From Boswellia sacra (Eukaryota; Streptophyta; Magnoliopsida; Sapindales; Burseraceae), in NCBI GenBank assembly GCA_013180625.2, contig SNVD02006062.1, positions 62,001-126,000 on the forward strand: DNA of 64,000 bases, in the 5' to 3' direction. The translations under genes and the position numbers were made by a program. Each line of letters starts with the position of its first letter. Position 1 is the stretch's first letter. Shown here one piece after another: positions 24,801-35,218 of this stretch. The notes beneath the pieces are model-generated. The model saw only the letters and a program-made list of their open reading frames with translations, ran no database searches and had not been told where the DNA came from.

Positions 24801-25338
24801 AAGCAACCAAATAGGTTATACGCTTCCTTTTTGTGCACATCCTTTTGCATCTTTCGTTGCATTTACTTCTTAGTGCGGTCCTTCACACATGTCCTCAAGC
24901 CATCATAAGTGGCCTTCCACACAACAGATCCCAACGGATATTTTCTAAAGGCTTCAAGATTGTCAGCCAAGTCGAGATACTAATTGTGTATATGTCCTGA
25001 TTGGAACACCCTAAAAGTAAGCACTCCAACACCCAGTATGCAGTCAATTTCACCACGTCTAAGTTGTCGACTGTATCTAAATCCAAATCTTTCAAGATGG
25101 TCTTTAATTTGGACAACTTCACATTTTTGCCATTCAAATATTTGTCTCACAAACAATCCGGTGTCTCTACGTTCTTCAACTCCTTCCAGAGGTCAGGAAA
25201 CAGTCCAAACCTCAATTCAGTGATTAAGCCAAACTCATGGGCTAAGAAATGAATCGTCTTGCCTGCACACCAAAACGAAGATTGAAATTAGTCTTTGCCA
25301 TAGTGCATCATACATAATTAATCATTGGTTGAGGTTAT

Positions 25339-26986
25339 TGTTAGCCCTAAGGCTATATGATAATTTTGATGATAACAATACACATTGATTCATTGAGATT
25401 TACTAATATATTTATTTATGTGCAAGAATAAGATTATTGAAATAATTATAAAATCAAGAAGGGGTTTATTAAAATGAAGTGTTGAAGCTTAGGAGAAGAC
25501 TACATGTTAAAGGCATCAAAGTTTAAGAACAAGGATTGACTCAAGGAATGTGACACATGAGCAATGTTCAATCAATTGATCATATATATCTCTACAAATA
25601 TCCAAATGATGTGATTCTTGAGCCTTTGGAAAGCTTACTCAATTTATAACATTTCATATGTTTTAATGAAATTCAAATTTCAAGTGCAAGGTTGTCCAAA
25701 TCATCATGCAAGTTGAAAGACAAATGGAAGCAGCTGACATGAGCACCGAATACTCTTTTGGACATATCTTGAGCTAGAAAAATCAAAATGACTTGATTCT
25801 TGTGGCATTAGAAAGATGACTTAATGGGGCACATTTCATATTTTTGAAGAAATTCAAATTTCAAATGGAAGGCCGACATAATTGACATGCAATTCGGTGG
25901 ACTGACACAGAGAAGAAAAATCAACTCACATGAGCACCGAATGGTGTTTTGGCCATATCTTAAGATAGAGATATCCAAATTCTTTGATTCTTAATGTTTT
26001 GGAAAGCTTATTCAAATATGAAGATCTTTTATGTTTTGAAGAAATTCAAATTTCAAACGGAAGGCTGACAGAATTATCATTCAAGTCGGTGGACTGACAC
26101 AAGGAGAAAAATCAAGTCACATGAGCACCGAATGGTGTTTTGGCCATATCTTGAGCTACAGATATCCAAATGACTTGGTTCTTGATGCGTTGGAAAGCTT
26201 ATTCAAATGTGCAGATCTTTTATGTTTTACAGATTTTCAAATTTCAAACGGAACATTGACAAAAATGGCAGACAAGATTACGGTTTTTATGGTGGGCAGA
26301 AAATTTGGAGATGGTGTCTTCACTTGATTAAGTTAATCTCATTTGCCTATAAAAGGAGCCATTCTCCCATGCATTCAACAAGTGCAAGAGAAGCATTTTT
26401 ATCAAGCAAAAAAGCCAAGAGAAATATCAAGTTTATAGAGCTTTTATATTCTTTATCTACTCTTTGAAGAGAGTTGTACTTTTGTTGTAAAAACTTTTCT
26501 TTGTTCTTATATTGTGTGAGAGTGAGATCTTCTTGTAAAGGATAAAAGATATCCTTCAGAGAACTCTTTCCTTGGTGAGGTTGTTCATCAAGAAGAACTC
26601 TTGGTGTGGTGTTATCAAGAGTTGAAGAAAAAGTCTTGGTGAAGTTGTTCATCAAGCAAGTTGTAAAGTATTCTACAACTTAGTGGAAAGCCTAGCTTGT
26701 GGAGGAGCTAGGAGCCCGTGGACGTAGGCAAGGTTTGCCGAACCACGTAAATTGAGTTTGCACTCTCTCTATCCCTATACTCTTTACATTTACTTGCACT
26801 TGAGATTATTCTTATTATTATTCTCTTGATTGCATCTTAGATAACTTCTATTTTCATCTTCTTCACTTCTATTCTCAAAAGAAAAAGTGAAATAATTTTT
26901 ATCTTTCAAGAAAAGTTTTATAAATTCGTTTTGATAAATAAAACCCAATTCACCCCCCCTCTTGGGTTGTCATACCTGGGTCAACA
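25339..26986 (+). mobile_element. solo LTR, Sirevirus (SIRE/Maximus)-like Copia
   Basis: A 1648-bp block starting tgttagccc and ending gggtcaaca (TG…CA), flanked by a perfect 5-bp duplication gttat (25334-25338, 26987-26991). No internal region or second LTR follows. Near the 3' end, aacccaattcacccccc and ctcttgggttg are typical of SIRE/Maximus LTR ends. Unequal recombination between two LTRs is the usual origin. It interrupts the Ulp1-like gene of the MULE. Frames within it are not genes. Confidence 0.88.
25560..26310. repeat. ~191-bp tandem repeats inside the solo LTR
   Basis: gagcaccgaat recurs at 25741, 25932 and 26123, a period of 191 bases. Each is followed by a ggccatatcttgag-like string, ggaaagctta and gaaattcaaatttcaaa. 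A more diverged unit precedes them from about 25560. The period is exact between the last three. Confidence 0.88.
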
Positions 26987-27360
26987 GTTATTACCATACA
27001 CAAGATACCATAACTCCTTGTCCTCTACATCATGTGTTTTAACCTCATGCAAAAGCAAGTTATTGACAAGCTTGTTGGGAAATGCCAGGTCACCTATATC
27101 CAATAGGTATCCAAAATATGCATGCCTCTTAAAAAGCTTATGATGCCTCTCCTACAAAGTGTTCCTTACAAAATGAATGCACTCGAAATTCGTCATATTC
27201 GTCATCGTCACATCGTAATGCTCAGATTTTGGTGTTATTAACTCAAAGGAGATCGACGGATGTGGGGGCTCCATTTATAAACCTAAGAAATGAAGACAAA
27301 ATCAATTTAAATCCAAAAAAAAATAAAAAAACACATGCATGACGCAAATCTAGAAAAAAA

Positions 27361-28050
27361 TTCGACAATTAGACAGGCATCGTCGAATACAAACTTTTCA
27401 GCGCTCGACACAAATTTGACAACTACAACCTATTTCAACGATTACAATGACTTCTTAGACGATAGTTCGACAACAAACTTCTATAGTTCGAGACAAACCT
27501 ACTGATTCGAAGATGCGACATTGAATTTCCTGTGTTCGACAAATATATTTTCGAATTTCATTCCTATATCATTTGGGAATTCGACAACACCACAATCTAT
27601 TCGACAATTATATTGGGCATCATCAAATACAAACTTTTCAGCACTGTGACATAATTTTGACGACTACAATTAATTTCAACAATTACAATGACTTCTTCGA
27701 TGATAGTTTCGATGACAAACTTCTATGGTTCAACACCAATCGACTAATTCGAGGATACGACATCAAATTTCCTGTGTTCGACAAATACATAAAACGAATG
27801 TCAAATTTCATTCCTATATAATTCGGCAATTTGATGACACAACAATCTATTCGACGGTGTTCGACACTATGAATAATTCAACACTATGACTCATTATCCT
27901 AAGTCTTCGACAATTGTGAATACATTTTTTCTACAAATATTTCGACTATTTGACAATATAAACAGCCTACATAGCACAATTCGACAAACCATTCAATAGC
28001 TATTTAAAAATTTTGACACTTCGACAATTCGACAATACTGTTCATCGTTT
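27361..28050. repeat. TTCGACAAT-rich subterminal region with ~240-bp duplication, MULE right side
   Basis: atacaaacttttcagc occurs at 27387 and 27627, giving a 240-base period over two diverged units. The whole stretch is dense in ttcgac and ttcgacaa words, the reverse complement of the words at 18418-18610. A long plus frame through it (27573-27821) is a by-product. Confidence 0.8.
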
Positions 28051-28539
28051 TCAACCTGAAGGCGTTTAAATGCGGATCACGCAGGCACAACTTAAATAGA
28101 CACAGCATAGCAGGCAACCACCGAACAGAACAATCGATAGCTATTCAATTTCATCCTAAATAACACTTTACAATCAATGAATCCCTAAACCTGGTTATAA
28201 TTATTCTCTCTCTACAAGTTACAATCAATAACACAATCAGATTGAATTGCGCACATTCACAAATATCACATTATCACATACCGAGTTAATTTGGTTTATG
28301 GCGTTGACGATTTCAGCCTCACGGACGTGGTCCTCTCTGTCGATTATCTCCGCTGCCTCGATCGGACAGAGCTTTCAAAGTAGGTTTCTCGAGGGTCAAT
28401 CGACTATCTCCTCTCATCGAATCAATCGGAGAGCAGATCAATGGATGAAATGGGGGTGGTTCAGCAAACGATATCGACAAAATGTTTGGATGGAGGGAAT
28501 CGACTCTTTCAGTTTTAAAAAAGGGCTACTTACGAGGGC

Positions 28540-28636
28540 AAATTGGTCATTTATTAGTCTGAAGGCTAGTCAACTGAAAAAATTATTGAGGGTGGCTATG
28601 AATAAAAATTTAGTTTTTTGGAGGTGAAAATTTCCC
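28540..28636. repeat. MULE right terminal inverted repeat
   Basis: Inverted partner of 17893-18003; ends gaaaatttccc at the 9-bp duplication caataaatt. Confidence 0.85.
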
Positions 28637-28645
28637 CAATAAATT

Positions 28646-29583
28646 TAGCTGGTTACCTTTCCAACATCTTTTTGAACCTTAAGTTCCCTTCAGTCTTTGC
28701 ACCTGCGCAAAAATAGCCTCTATGGAATATTTCCTGCATTGTTTGAAGTTAGAAGTACTTGATATTGTCATTGCTGATAATGAATTTTTCGAAAATATTC
28801 CAACATGGATTGGAGAAAGGTCTCTGAAATTGATAATCTTTAATGTTCGTTCAAATAGATTTTATGTTTTTTTAACCAATGGAACTTTGCCATATATTTT
28901 CTCCACAAATCTTAGACCTTATAATAATTTCTCGGGACCAATACCAAGACGTATTAAACTTCGCTGCCATGGCGGATGGTAATTTTGCGGGTGATAATTA
29001 CATATAATATTATTCAGATATCAGCTTCCTAGGGAAGTTTCTTAATGTTACGGAACAATTTATTGATGATGCAGTAGTTGTGTTCAAAGGGAAAACTGTT
29101 GAATATGGCACAATTCTTAACTTGTTACGAAGTTTAGATCTTTCCAAAAATAATTTTATGGGAGATATTCCTATTGACTTGGCAAACATCGGAGCATTAG
29201 ATTCACTGAATTTGTCACACAATTCCTTAACGGGAAGAATTCCGGAAAATATCCGTGCAATGAGGTCACTATAAGCAATTGATTTATCTAAATCTGGTCT
29301 ATGGTGAAATCCCACAAAGTCTGAATAATTTGACATTTTTGGGTCATTTGAACTCATCTCATAACAACTTGAGTGGAGAATTCCTTCAAGAATTCAATTT
29401 CAAATCTCTGATGTGTCCTCTTTTTCTGCCGATAAACTTTGTGGATCTCCACTTTCTAAGAGTTGTGGAGCAAATATTCCAAAGCCTCGCAATAAAAATG
29501 AAGAAGATGGTGCCAAATATGAAAAGAATTGCTTTTTGTAAGCACATCAGGTTTTTTTTTGGATTGTTGGCCTGTCAAGTGTA
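28646..29583 (+). pseudogene. RLP pseudogene, C-terminal LRRs and tail (piece B4)
   Basis: Continues the LRR cut by the MULE. Readable parts are the LRRs at 28650-28800, then NIPTWIGERSLKL, NNFSGPIPR and a non-LRR stretch at about 28960-29080. The strongest block is at 29080-29270: VVFKGKTVEYGTILNLLRSL, DLSKNNFMGDIP and LSLNLSHNSLTGRIPEN-like text (actual SLNLSHNSLTGRIPEN). After an in-frame taa at 29272-29274 come NLTFLGHLNSSHNNLSGEF and, in a shifted frame, a Cys-containing LRR cap with DKLCGSPLSKSC (about 29428-29464) and an acidic tail. This order (VxxKG segment, last LRRs, cap, acidic stretch) is that of EIX/Cf-like RLPs. The transmembrane helix is damaged by a stop. Confidence 0.87.
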
Positions 29584-30015
29584 ATTTGAAAAATGAATTT
29601 TTTTGGTCAATTTTTTAGTTTGTTGTATCAAATAATAAATGAATTAAATATTACAATATAAAGAGACTTATTTTTGTGTGTACGGATCCAAACAACATGA
29701 GAATAGTCATGGACAAAAATCCATTTTAATATTGTCACGAAATGAGCTACCTAGTCACCAATAACTTTTCACAACAAAATATGAAATAAAAAATAAAATA
29801 CAAGTCTTCATTTCTTTTCTTTAACAGAGCTTAAAAACAGGAGCATCTGGAAACGTAATAAAAACCAAATCTTCCAATTCCTTAAATCTCTTCTGAAAAT
29901 AACGGTATAATTAAGTAAGTTACTAATTGCCACTTCAAGTTGTTGTAATTCATATATTATATACTTTTGTTCTCTTGCAAATTTCTAATTTCTTTTGTCA
30001 TTTATAAGTAGATGT
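29584..30015. other. intergenic stretch between RLP tail and Copia element
   Basis: AT-rich, with nothing recognisable. It may include the 3' UTR of the former RLP gene. Confidence 0.5.
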
Positions 30016-30020
30016 TGAAT

Positions 30021-30470
30021 TGTGAAGTGGGTGAAGGCATTTTTGCCTTTCACCCAATCCCACATCGGTGGGAAACAAAATCAAAGTGGGGAGGCTAGGC
30101 TATATAATAAAGCCTCCTCCTCCCCTTACACTTGTACCAAGCTTATGTATTAAGCTTTTCTCTTCTTCCTCCCTTGTAATCTCCTCCATTCTAATTGTGA
30201 GAGAGATTGTAATATTTTTCTTCATAGTAAAATATTTTCGATCTTGTCCCGTGGAGGTTTCCCTCAAATTGAGGGTTTTACCACGTTAAATATTTGTGCC
30301 TTTATTTTCTTTATTGCCTTTAATTTATTTACTGTGGTAAGGCTGAGCCGCCCAAGTTGTCTATTTTATTTATTGTGGAAGGCAGTGCCACCCAAATTGT
30401 TATTTCTAATATAACAATTTGTTTCTTGTCTTTTATTTGAGCTGCGGTGGGAGTGTTCGATCTCCTAACA
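30021..30470 (+). repeat. 5' LTR of the Copia element
   Basis: Starts tgtgaagtgg and ends tctcctaaca (TG…CA). A TATA-like ctatataata at about 30100-30109 is a plausible core promoter in both LTR copies. Confidence 0.96.
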
Positions 30471-30471
30471 G

Positions 30472-30483
30472 TGGTATCAGAGC
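30472..30483 (+). promoter_or_regulatory. primer binding site (initiator tRNA-Met)
   Basis: tggtatcagagc lies one base after the 5' LTR and is complementary to the 3' end of plant initiator tRNA-Met, the usual Copia primer. Confidence 0.93.
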
Positions 30484-30790
30484 AAGGTTGCGAAGGCAGA
30501 GCCAAGGGTTAGGACAGTGAGTGGTTACTTGTATGGTTATATACATGTCTAGGAAAGTTTTGTCAAAAAGACGATAAGAGTCTAAGGAGACTGGATTTTA
30601 AGTGGGGCTTATGACCCCTCCTGTGTTTCCTGGAAGCTTTCCTGGTGCATATTAAATCGTACCGGCACTTACTACTATTCTTGGTTACTGTTTAGCAGTG
30701 GTGTACGTATACGGATACTATTACTGTTCACATATACGATACTATTCAAGGATACTGTTCACATATATGGTACTGTTCACTGCAAGACAA

Positions 30791-31280
30791 ATGGCAGCCA
30801 AATTCAAGATAGAGAAGTTCGATGGAAATAACTTTGGGCTATGGAAAATTAAAATAAAGGCTATCTTGAGAAAAGAAAATTGCTTTGAAGCAATTGATGG
30901 AAGACCGAAAAATATGCAAGATGAAAATAAATGAGAGAAGATAGATAGTGATGCGATGGCAAGTCTACATCTAGCAGTTGCAGATGAAGTGCTGTCAAGT
31001 ATTCAAGAATCAAACTCTGCAAAGGAGATTTGGGATACTTTGACAAGCTTGTATGAAGCCAAATCTCTACACAACAAAATTTTCTTGAAAAGGAAGCTGT
31101 ACACTCTTCGTATGTCAGAAACCACTCCGGTGACTGAACATATCAACACTTTGAAGACGTTATTCTCTCAACTCTCAACCATGGAGCATAACATAGAAGA
31201 GAAGGAACGTCTGAGCTTCTACTTCAGAGTCTACCTGATTCATATGATAATCTCATCCTCAACTTGGCAAATGGTTCAAT
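30791..31280 (+). pseudogene. Copia gag, N-terminal part (broken)
   Basis: The ATG at 30791 starts a Gag of the UBN2/DUF4219 type that would build the cytoplasmic virus-like particle. It opens with KFKIEKFDGNNFGLWKIKIK. A tga at 30932-30934 stops it after 47 codons, where the family normally has a tryptophan. The same frame reopens directly and reads ASLHLAVADEVLSSI, AKEIWDTLTSLYEAKS and LKRKLYTLRMSE. A one-base deletion near 31209 then moves the rest of Gag to the frame that continues from 31264. Confidence 0.92.
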
Positions 31281-32088
31281 GAAGTCATCTCTAGTCTTTA
31301 ATGATGTTGCGGCTGCTGTCTTAGAAGAAGAGAGCAGACGTAAAAATCAGGAAGATAGAATAATGACTTCTCAACATGCAGAGGCTTTATCCGCCAACAG
31401 AGGGAGATCAAGGGAACGTGGTTCCAGTGGGAGTCACAATCAAAACAGGGAAAAGTCTAAAGGAAGGAAGTTTATTAAATGCTACCATTGTGGAAAGCAA
31501 GGGCACGTGAAAAACGAGTGTTGGCATCTTAAGAAGAATGGAGAGGGAAACAGCAAAGGAAAAGAATCTGAGTCGTCAGGATCTCAGGGTTGTGTAGCAA
31601 GTACTTCAGGGAATGGCGAAATCTTGTGCAGCGAGGCAACAACAGTTGTGGAAGGTAGAAAAAGGTTTGCTGATATATGGTTAATTGATTCAGCAGCAAC
31701 ATGGCATATGACTTCTAGAAGAGATTGGTTCTATCAATATAAACCTATCTCAGAAGGGTCTGTGTACATGGGTGATGATCATGCCTTAAAAATCGCTGGT
31801 ATTGGAACCATCAAAGTAAAAATGTTTGATGGTACGATTCGCACTATCCAAGATGTACGACATGTGACTGGCTTGAAGAAAAATTTGCTATCGATGGGAC
31901 AGTTGGATGACCTCGGATGTGAGTTCCATACGAAAAATGGGATCATGAAGGTTGTCAGAGGCGCACTTGTGGTGATGAAGGCAGAAAAGATTGCCGCTAA
32001 CCTATACATGCTCCATGGAGAAACGGTTCAGGAGGCAGAAACAGCGGTTGCTAGTTCTGGAGAAGAATTGTCTATGATATGGCATTAA
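31264..32088 (+). pseudogene. Copia gag C-terminus, zinc knuckle and protease
   Basis: Continues Gag after the frameshift. The CCHC knuckle CYHCGKQGHVKNEC (residues 73-86 of this frame) would bind the element RNA. The aspartic protease active site is WLIDSAATWHM with the catalytic Asp at residue 142. The pre-integrase region follows and ends at taa 32086-32088, inside the conserved His/Leu-Gly-His segment. The next frame resumes at once (ARLGH-type text from 32089), so the stop is a point change rather than a true end. Confidence 0.93.
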
Positions 32089-33876
32089 AGACTTGGCCAT
32101 ATGTCCGAAAAGGGTTTGAAGATTCTCTCTGATCGAAAATTACTTCCTGGAATCAAAACTCTAAGTTTACCATTTTGTGAGCATTGTGTTATTAGCAAAC
32201 AGAGTAGACTGAGTTTTAGCAGATCTATTGCTCGGAGTAAAAACATTCTAGACTTGATTCATTCTGATGTTTGGGAATCACCGGTTACGTCCCTAGGAGA
32301 AGCAAACTACTTTGTATTGTTTGTGGATGATTATTCTAGGAGATGTTGGGTATATGTCATCAAGAAAAAGTCAGATGTATTTCCTGTATTCAAAGCCTTC
32401 AAAGCACAGGTGGAACTTGAATCTGGAAAAATGATCAAGTGTTTAAGGACAGATAATGGGAGAGAATTCTGCAACAAGGAGTTTGACACATTTTGTAGTA
32501 AAGAAGGTGTGAAACGGCAGAAGACAGTTGCTTACACACCACAACAAAATGGAGTGGCAGAGCGGACGAATAGAACTCTCGCAGAAAAAATGAGAGCATT
32601 ACTAAGGACTGCGGGTCTACCCAAGACATTTTGGGCAGAAGCAGCCACTACAGCCTGTTACTTGATAAATAGGTCTCCATCAACAACAATTGAGATGAAG
32701 ACACCTATGGAGATGTGGACCGGTAAGCCAATTGATTATTCCTCCCTTCATATTTTCAGACGTCCTGCTTATGTGATATATCATGACCAAGAAAGAACGA
32801 AGCTGGATCCAAAATCCAGGAAATGTATCTTCTTGGGATATGCTGATGGAGTAAAGGGGTATCGCTTATGGGATCCTACTGCCCATAAGATTGTCATCAG
32901 CAGGGATGTTGTCTTTATAGAAGACATGTTTAAATGTGAAGAAAGTGATAGCACGAAGAAAAATGTTGAGACTGTATCAATACAGGAAGAAACAGTTTCT
33001 TCTGAAGCAATACCAGAACACGATGATCAAGAACCAGTTGAGTCTGAAGCATCTGAAGTCTGTCGATCAACTCGAGAAAGAAGGGAACCTTCTTGGCACT
33101 CAGAATATGTGATGGCGAGCAATGTTGCATACTGTCTCCTAACAGAAGATGGGGAGCCTTCCACCTTTCAGAAGGCTATAAAAAGTTCTGATGCATCTCT
33201 ATGGATGACAGCAATGCATGAAGAGATGGAAGCTTTAGACAAAAACAAGACATGGGATCTTGTGCCACTACCACATGGAAGAAAAGCCATCGGAAACAAA
33301 TGGGTCTACAAGATCAAACGTGATGGGAATGATCAAGTGGAGTGGTATCGTGCTAGACTGGTGGTCAAAGGATATGCTCAGAAAGAAGGAGTTGATTTCA
33401 ATGAGATATTCTCTCCTGTGGTAAGACTTACAACAATTCGAGCAGTCTTGGCTATGTGTGCTACTTTTGACTTACACTTAGAGCAGTTAGATGTAAAAAC
33501 TGCGTTTCTTCATGGAGAACTTGAAGAAGAAATTTATATGCTCCAACCGGAAGGTTTTGTTAAAGAAGGAAAAGAAAACTTGGTTTGCAGGTTGACCAAA
33601 TCTCTGTACGGCTTAAAACAGGCGCCAAGGTGTTGGTATAAGAGATTTGATTCATTCATCATCAGCCTTGGGTACAACAGACTCAGTTCAGATCATTGTA
33701 CTTATTACAAGAGGTTTGAGGAAGACTTTATCATTTTGCTGTTGTACGTGGATGATATGTTGGTAACAGGCACTAACAAAGATCAGGTCCAAGAATTAAA
33801 GGCACAATTGGCTAGGGGATTTGAAATGAAGGATTTAGGACCGGCAAACAAGATTCTAGGGATGCAAATTCACTGA
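32089..33876 (+). pseudogene. Copia integrase and reverse transcriptase
   Basis: Residues counted from the ATG at 32101. The integrase zinc-binding Cys pair is C26 and C29 (FCEHC). The catalytic triad is Asp56 (IHSDVW), Asp118 (RTDNGREF) and Glu154 (GVAERTNR), so the last two have the 35-residue spacing of DD35E enzymes. The reverse transcriptase follows with [49 protein letters not shown] and the active site YVDD at 549-552. The frame closes at tga 33874-33876, in a place where the family continues. No frameshift is seen within this 1.8-kb stretch. Confidence 0.96.
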
Positions 33877-34710
33877 GACAGAAAAAACAGGAAGATTTGG
33901 CTATCTCAAAAGAACTACTTGAAGAAAATCTTGCGTCGCTTCAACATGCAAGATTGTAAGCCAATTTCTACCCCATTTCCTATTAATCATAAATTATCCT
34001 CAAGTATGAGTCCTAACAATGAAGCGGAGAGGATGGAAATGTCTCGAGTACCGTATGCATCAGCAGTAGGGAGCCTAATGTATGCTATGATTTGTACAAG
34101 ACCAGACATTGCACAAGCAGTGGGAGCGGTCAGTAGATTCATGGCTAATCCGGGAAGAGAGCATTGGAATTCTGTTAAGAGGATCCTTAGATACATCAAA
34201 GGAACCTCTGATACTGCACTATGCTATAGAGGATCAGAGTTCATTGTCAGGGGCTATGTTGATTCAGATTTTGTTGGAGATATTGACAAAAGGAAGTCCA
34301 CTACAGGCTATGTGTTTACACTTGCAGGAGGTGCTGTGAGCTGGGTATCCAAACTTCAAACTGTTGTGGCTCTATCTACAACAGAAGCAGAGTATATGGC
34401 AGCTACACAAGCTTGCAAGGAAGCTATTTGGATCAAAAGGTTATTGGAGGAACTCGGGCACAAACAAAAGAAGATTTCTTTATTTTGTGACAGTCAGAGT
34501 GCCTTGCATATTGCAAGGAATCCAGCCTTTCATTCAAGAACGAAGCACATAGGAGTTCAATATCATTATGTACGAGAAGTAGTGGAAGATGGAATAGTGG
34601 ATATGCAGAAAATCCACACGAAGGACAACATAGCAGATGCATTAACCAAACCAATCAAGGCTGACAAGTTCATCTGGTGTAAAACGTCTTATGGCCTATT
34701 AGAGACGTGA
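33877..34710 (+). pseudogene. Copia RNase H region
   Basis: Directly continues the polyprotein after the tga at 33874-33876, in the same frame. Readable text includes SRVPYASAVGSLMYAM, GYVDSDFVGDIDKRKSTTGY, VALSTTEAEYMAATQ and KHIGVQYHYVREVVEDG, the usual Copia RNase H signature with acidic residues kept. It ends ALTKPI and GLLET before tga at 34708-34710, the normal end of pol, about 40 bases before the polypurine tract. Confidence 0.95.
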
Positions 34711-34750
34711 GCAGCATGTATAGAGATAAGACTGAAAGAAAAAATGCTTT

Positions 34751-34762
34751 CAAGTGGGAGAA
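34751..34762 (+). promoter_or_regulatory. polypurine tract of the Copia element
   Basis: caagtgggagaa abuts the 3' LTR; primer site for plus-strand DNA synthesis. Confidence 0.85.
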
Positions 34763-35213
34763 TGTGAAGTGGGTGAAGGCATTTTTACCTTTCACCCAAT
34801 CCCACATCGGTGGGAAACAAAATCAAAGTGGGGAGGCTAGGCTATATAATAAAGCCTCCTCCTCCCCTTACACTTGTACCAAGCTTATGTATTAAGCTTT
34901 TCTCTTCTTCCTCCCTTGTAATCTCCTCCATTCTAATTATGAGAGAGATTGTAATATTTTTCTTCATAGTGAAATATTTTCGGTCTTGTCCCGTGGAGGT
35001 TTCCCTCAAATTGAGGGTTTTACCACGTTAAATATTTGTGTCTTTATTTTCTTTAATTGCCTTTAATTTATTTACTGTGGTAAGGCTGAGCCGCCCAAGT
35101 TGTCTATTTTATTTATTGTGAAGGGCAGTGCCACCCAAATTGTTATTTCTAACATAACAATTTATTTCTTGTCTTTTATTTGAGCTGCGGTAGGAGTGTT
35201 CAATCTCCTAACA
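34763..35213 (+). repeat. 3' LTR of the Copia element
   Basis: Matches the 5' LTR except for 11 base changes and one inserted A. All 11 changes are transitions. Confidence 0.96.
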
Positions 35214-35218
35214 TGAAT

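Larger units (their letters stand above)
22250..27290 (-). pseudogene. Ulp1-like cysteine protease (C48) gene of the MULE, decayed
   Basis: Plant MULEs of the KI/Kaonashi group carry such genes, related to SUMO proteases; their role in the element is not established. Read on the minus strand from about 27290, the N-terminal part matches the domain often labelled DUF1985: FKRHAYFGYLLDIGDLAFP and KELWYLVYGN at about 26995-27130. After a solo LTR insertion it continues with DVVKLTAYWVLECLLLG at about 25010-25070. The protease end is at about 22250-22720: GEHWVLAQISF keeps the catalytic His, VVLYNSL shows the Asp position as Asn, and RSGAYGVYCATFAEL shows Tyr where the catalytic Cys is expected. 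Many stops lie between (about 23400-24900 is hard to read). No active enzyme would result. Confidence 0.78.
17893..28636 (+). mobile_element. Mutator-like element (MULE) with Ulp1-like gene, KI/Kaonashi type
   Basis: A 10.7-kb element flanked by a perfect 9-bp duplication caataaatt (17884-17892, 28637-28645). Terminal inverted repeats are ~100 bp (about 17893-18003 and 28540-28636), sharing CCTCCAAAAA, AATTTTTATTC, CCCTCAATAATTTTTT and TAAATGACCAATTTGCCCTC. It carries a plus-strand MuDR transposase (about 19486-21830) and a minus-strand Ulp1-like gene (about 22250-27290). The two converge, as described for plant MULEs that carry Ulp1 genes. Both genes are broken. Nested in it are a hAT MITE (19200-19498) and a solo LTR (25339-26986). 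Confidence 0.9.
30021..35213 (+). mobile_element. LTR retrotransposon, Copia, Tnt1/Tork-like
   Basis: A complete 5.2-kb structure: 450-base LTR, primer binding site, gag-pol, polypurine tract and 451-base LTR. It is flanked by a perfect 5-bp duplication tgaat (30016-30020, 35214-35218). The domain order protease, integrase, reverse transcriptase, RNase H is Copia-type. The polyprotein frame is broken by three stops and one frameshift, so it is not autonomous as read, but most domains are nearly intact. The LTRs differ at 11 substitutions and one indel, a fairly recent insertion. Confidence 0.97.

Noticed and set aside
26347..26655. Minus-strand frame of 102 codons
   Set aside because: Inside the solo LTR and without similarity to known proteins.
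28247..28627. Plus-strand frame of 126 codons near the MULE right end
   Set aside because: Runs through the MULE terminal repeat; no family resemblance, and the composition fits a chance frame.
29010..29357. Minus-strand frame of 115 codons
   Set aside because: Antisense to the best preserved LRR block of the RLP pseudogene.
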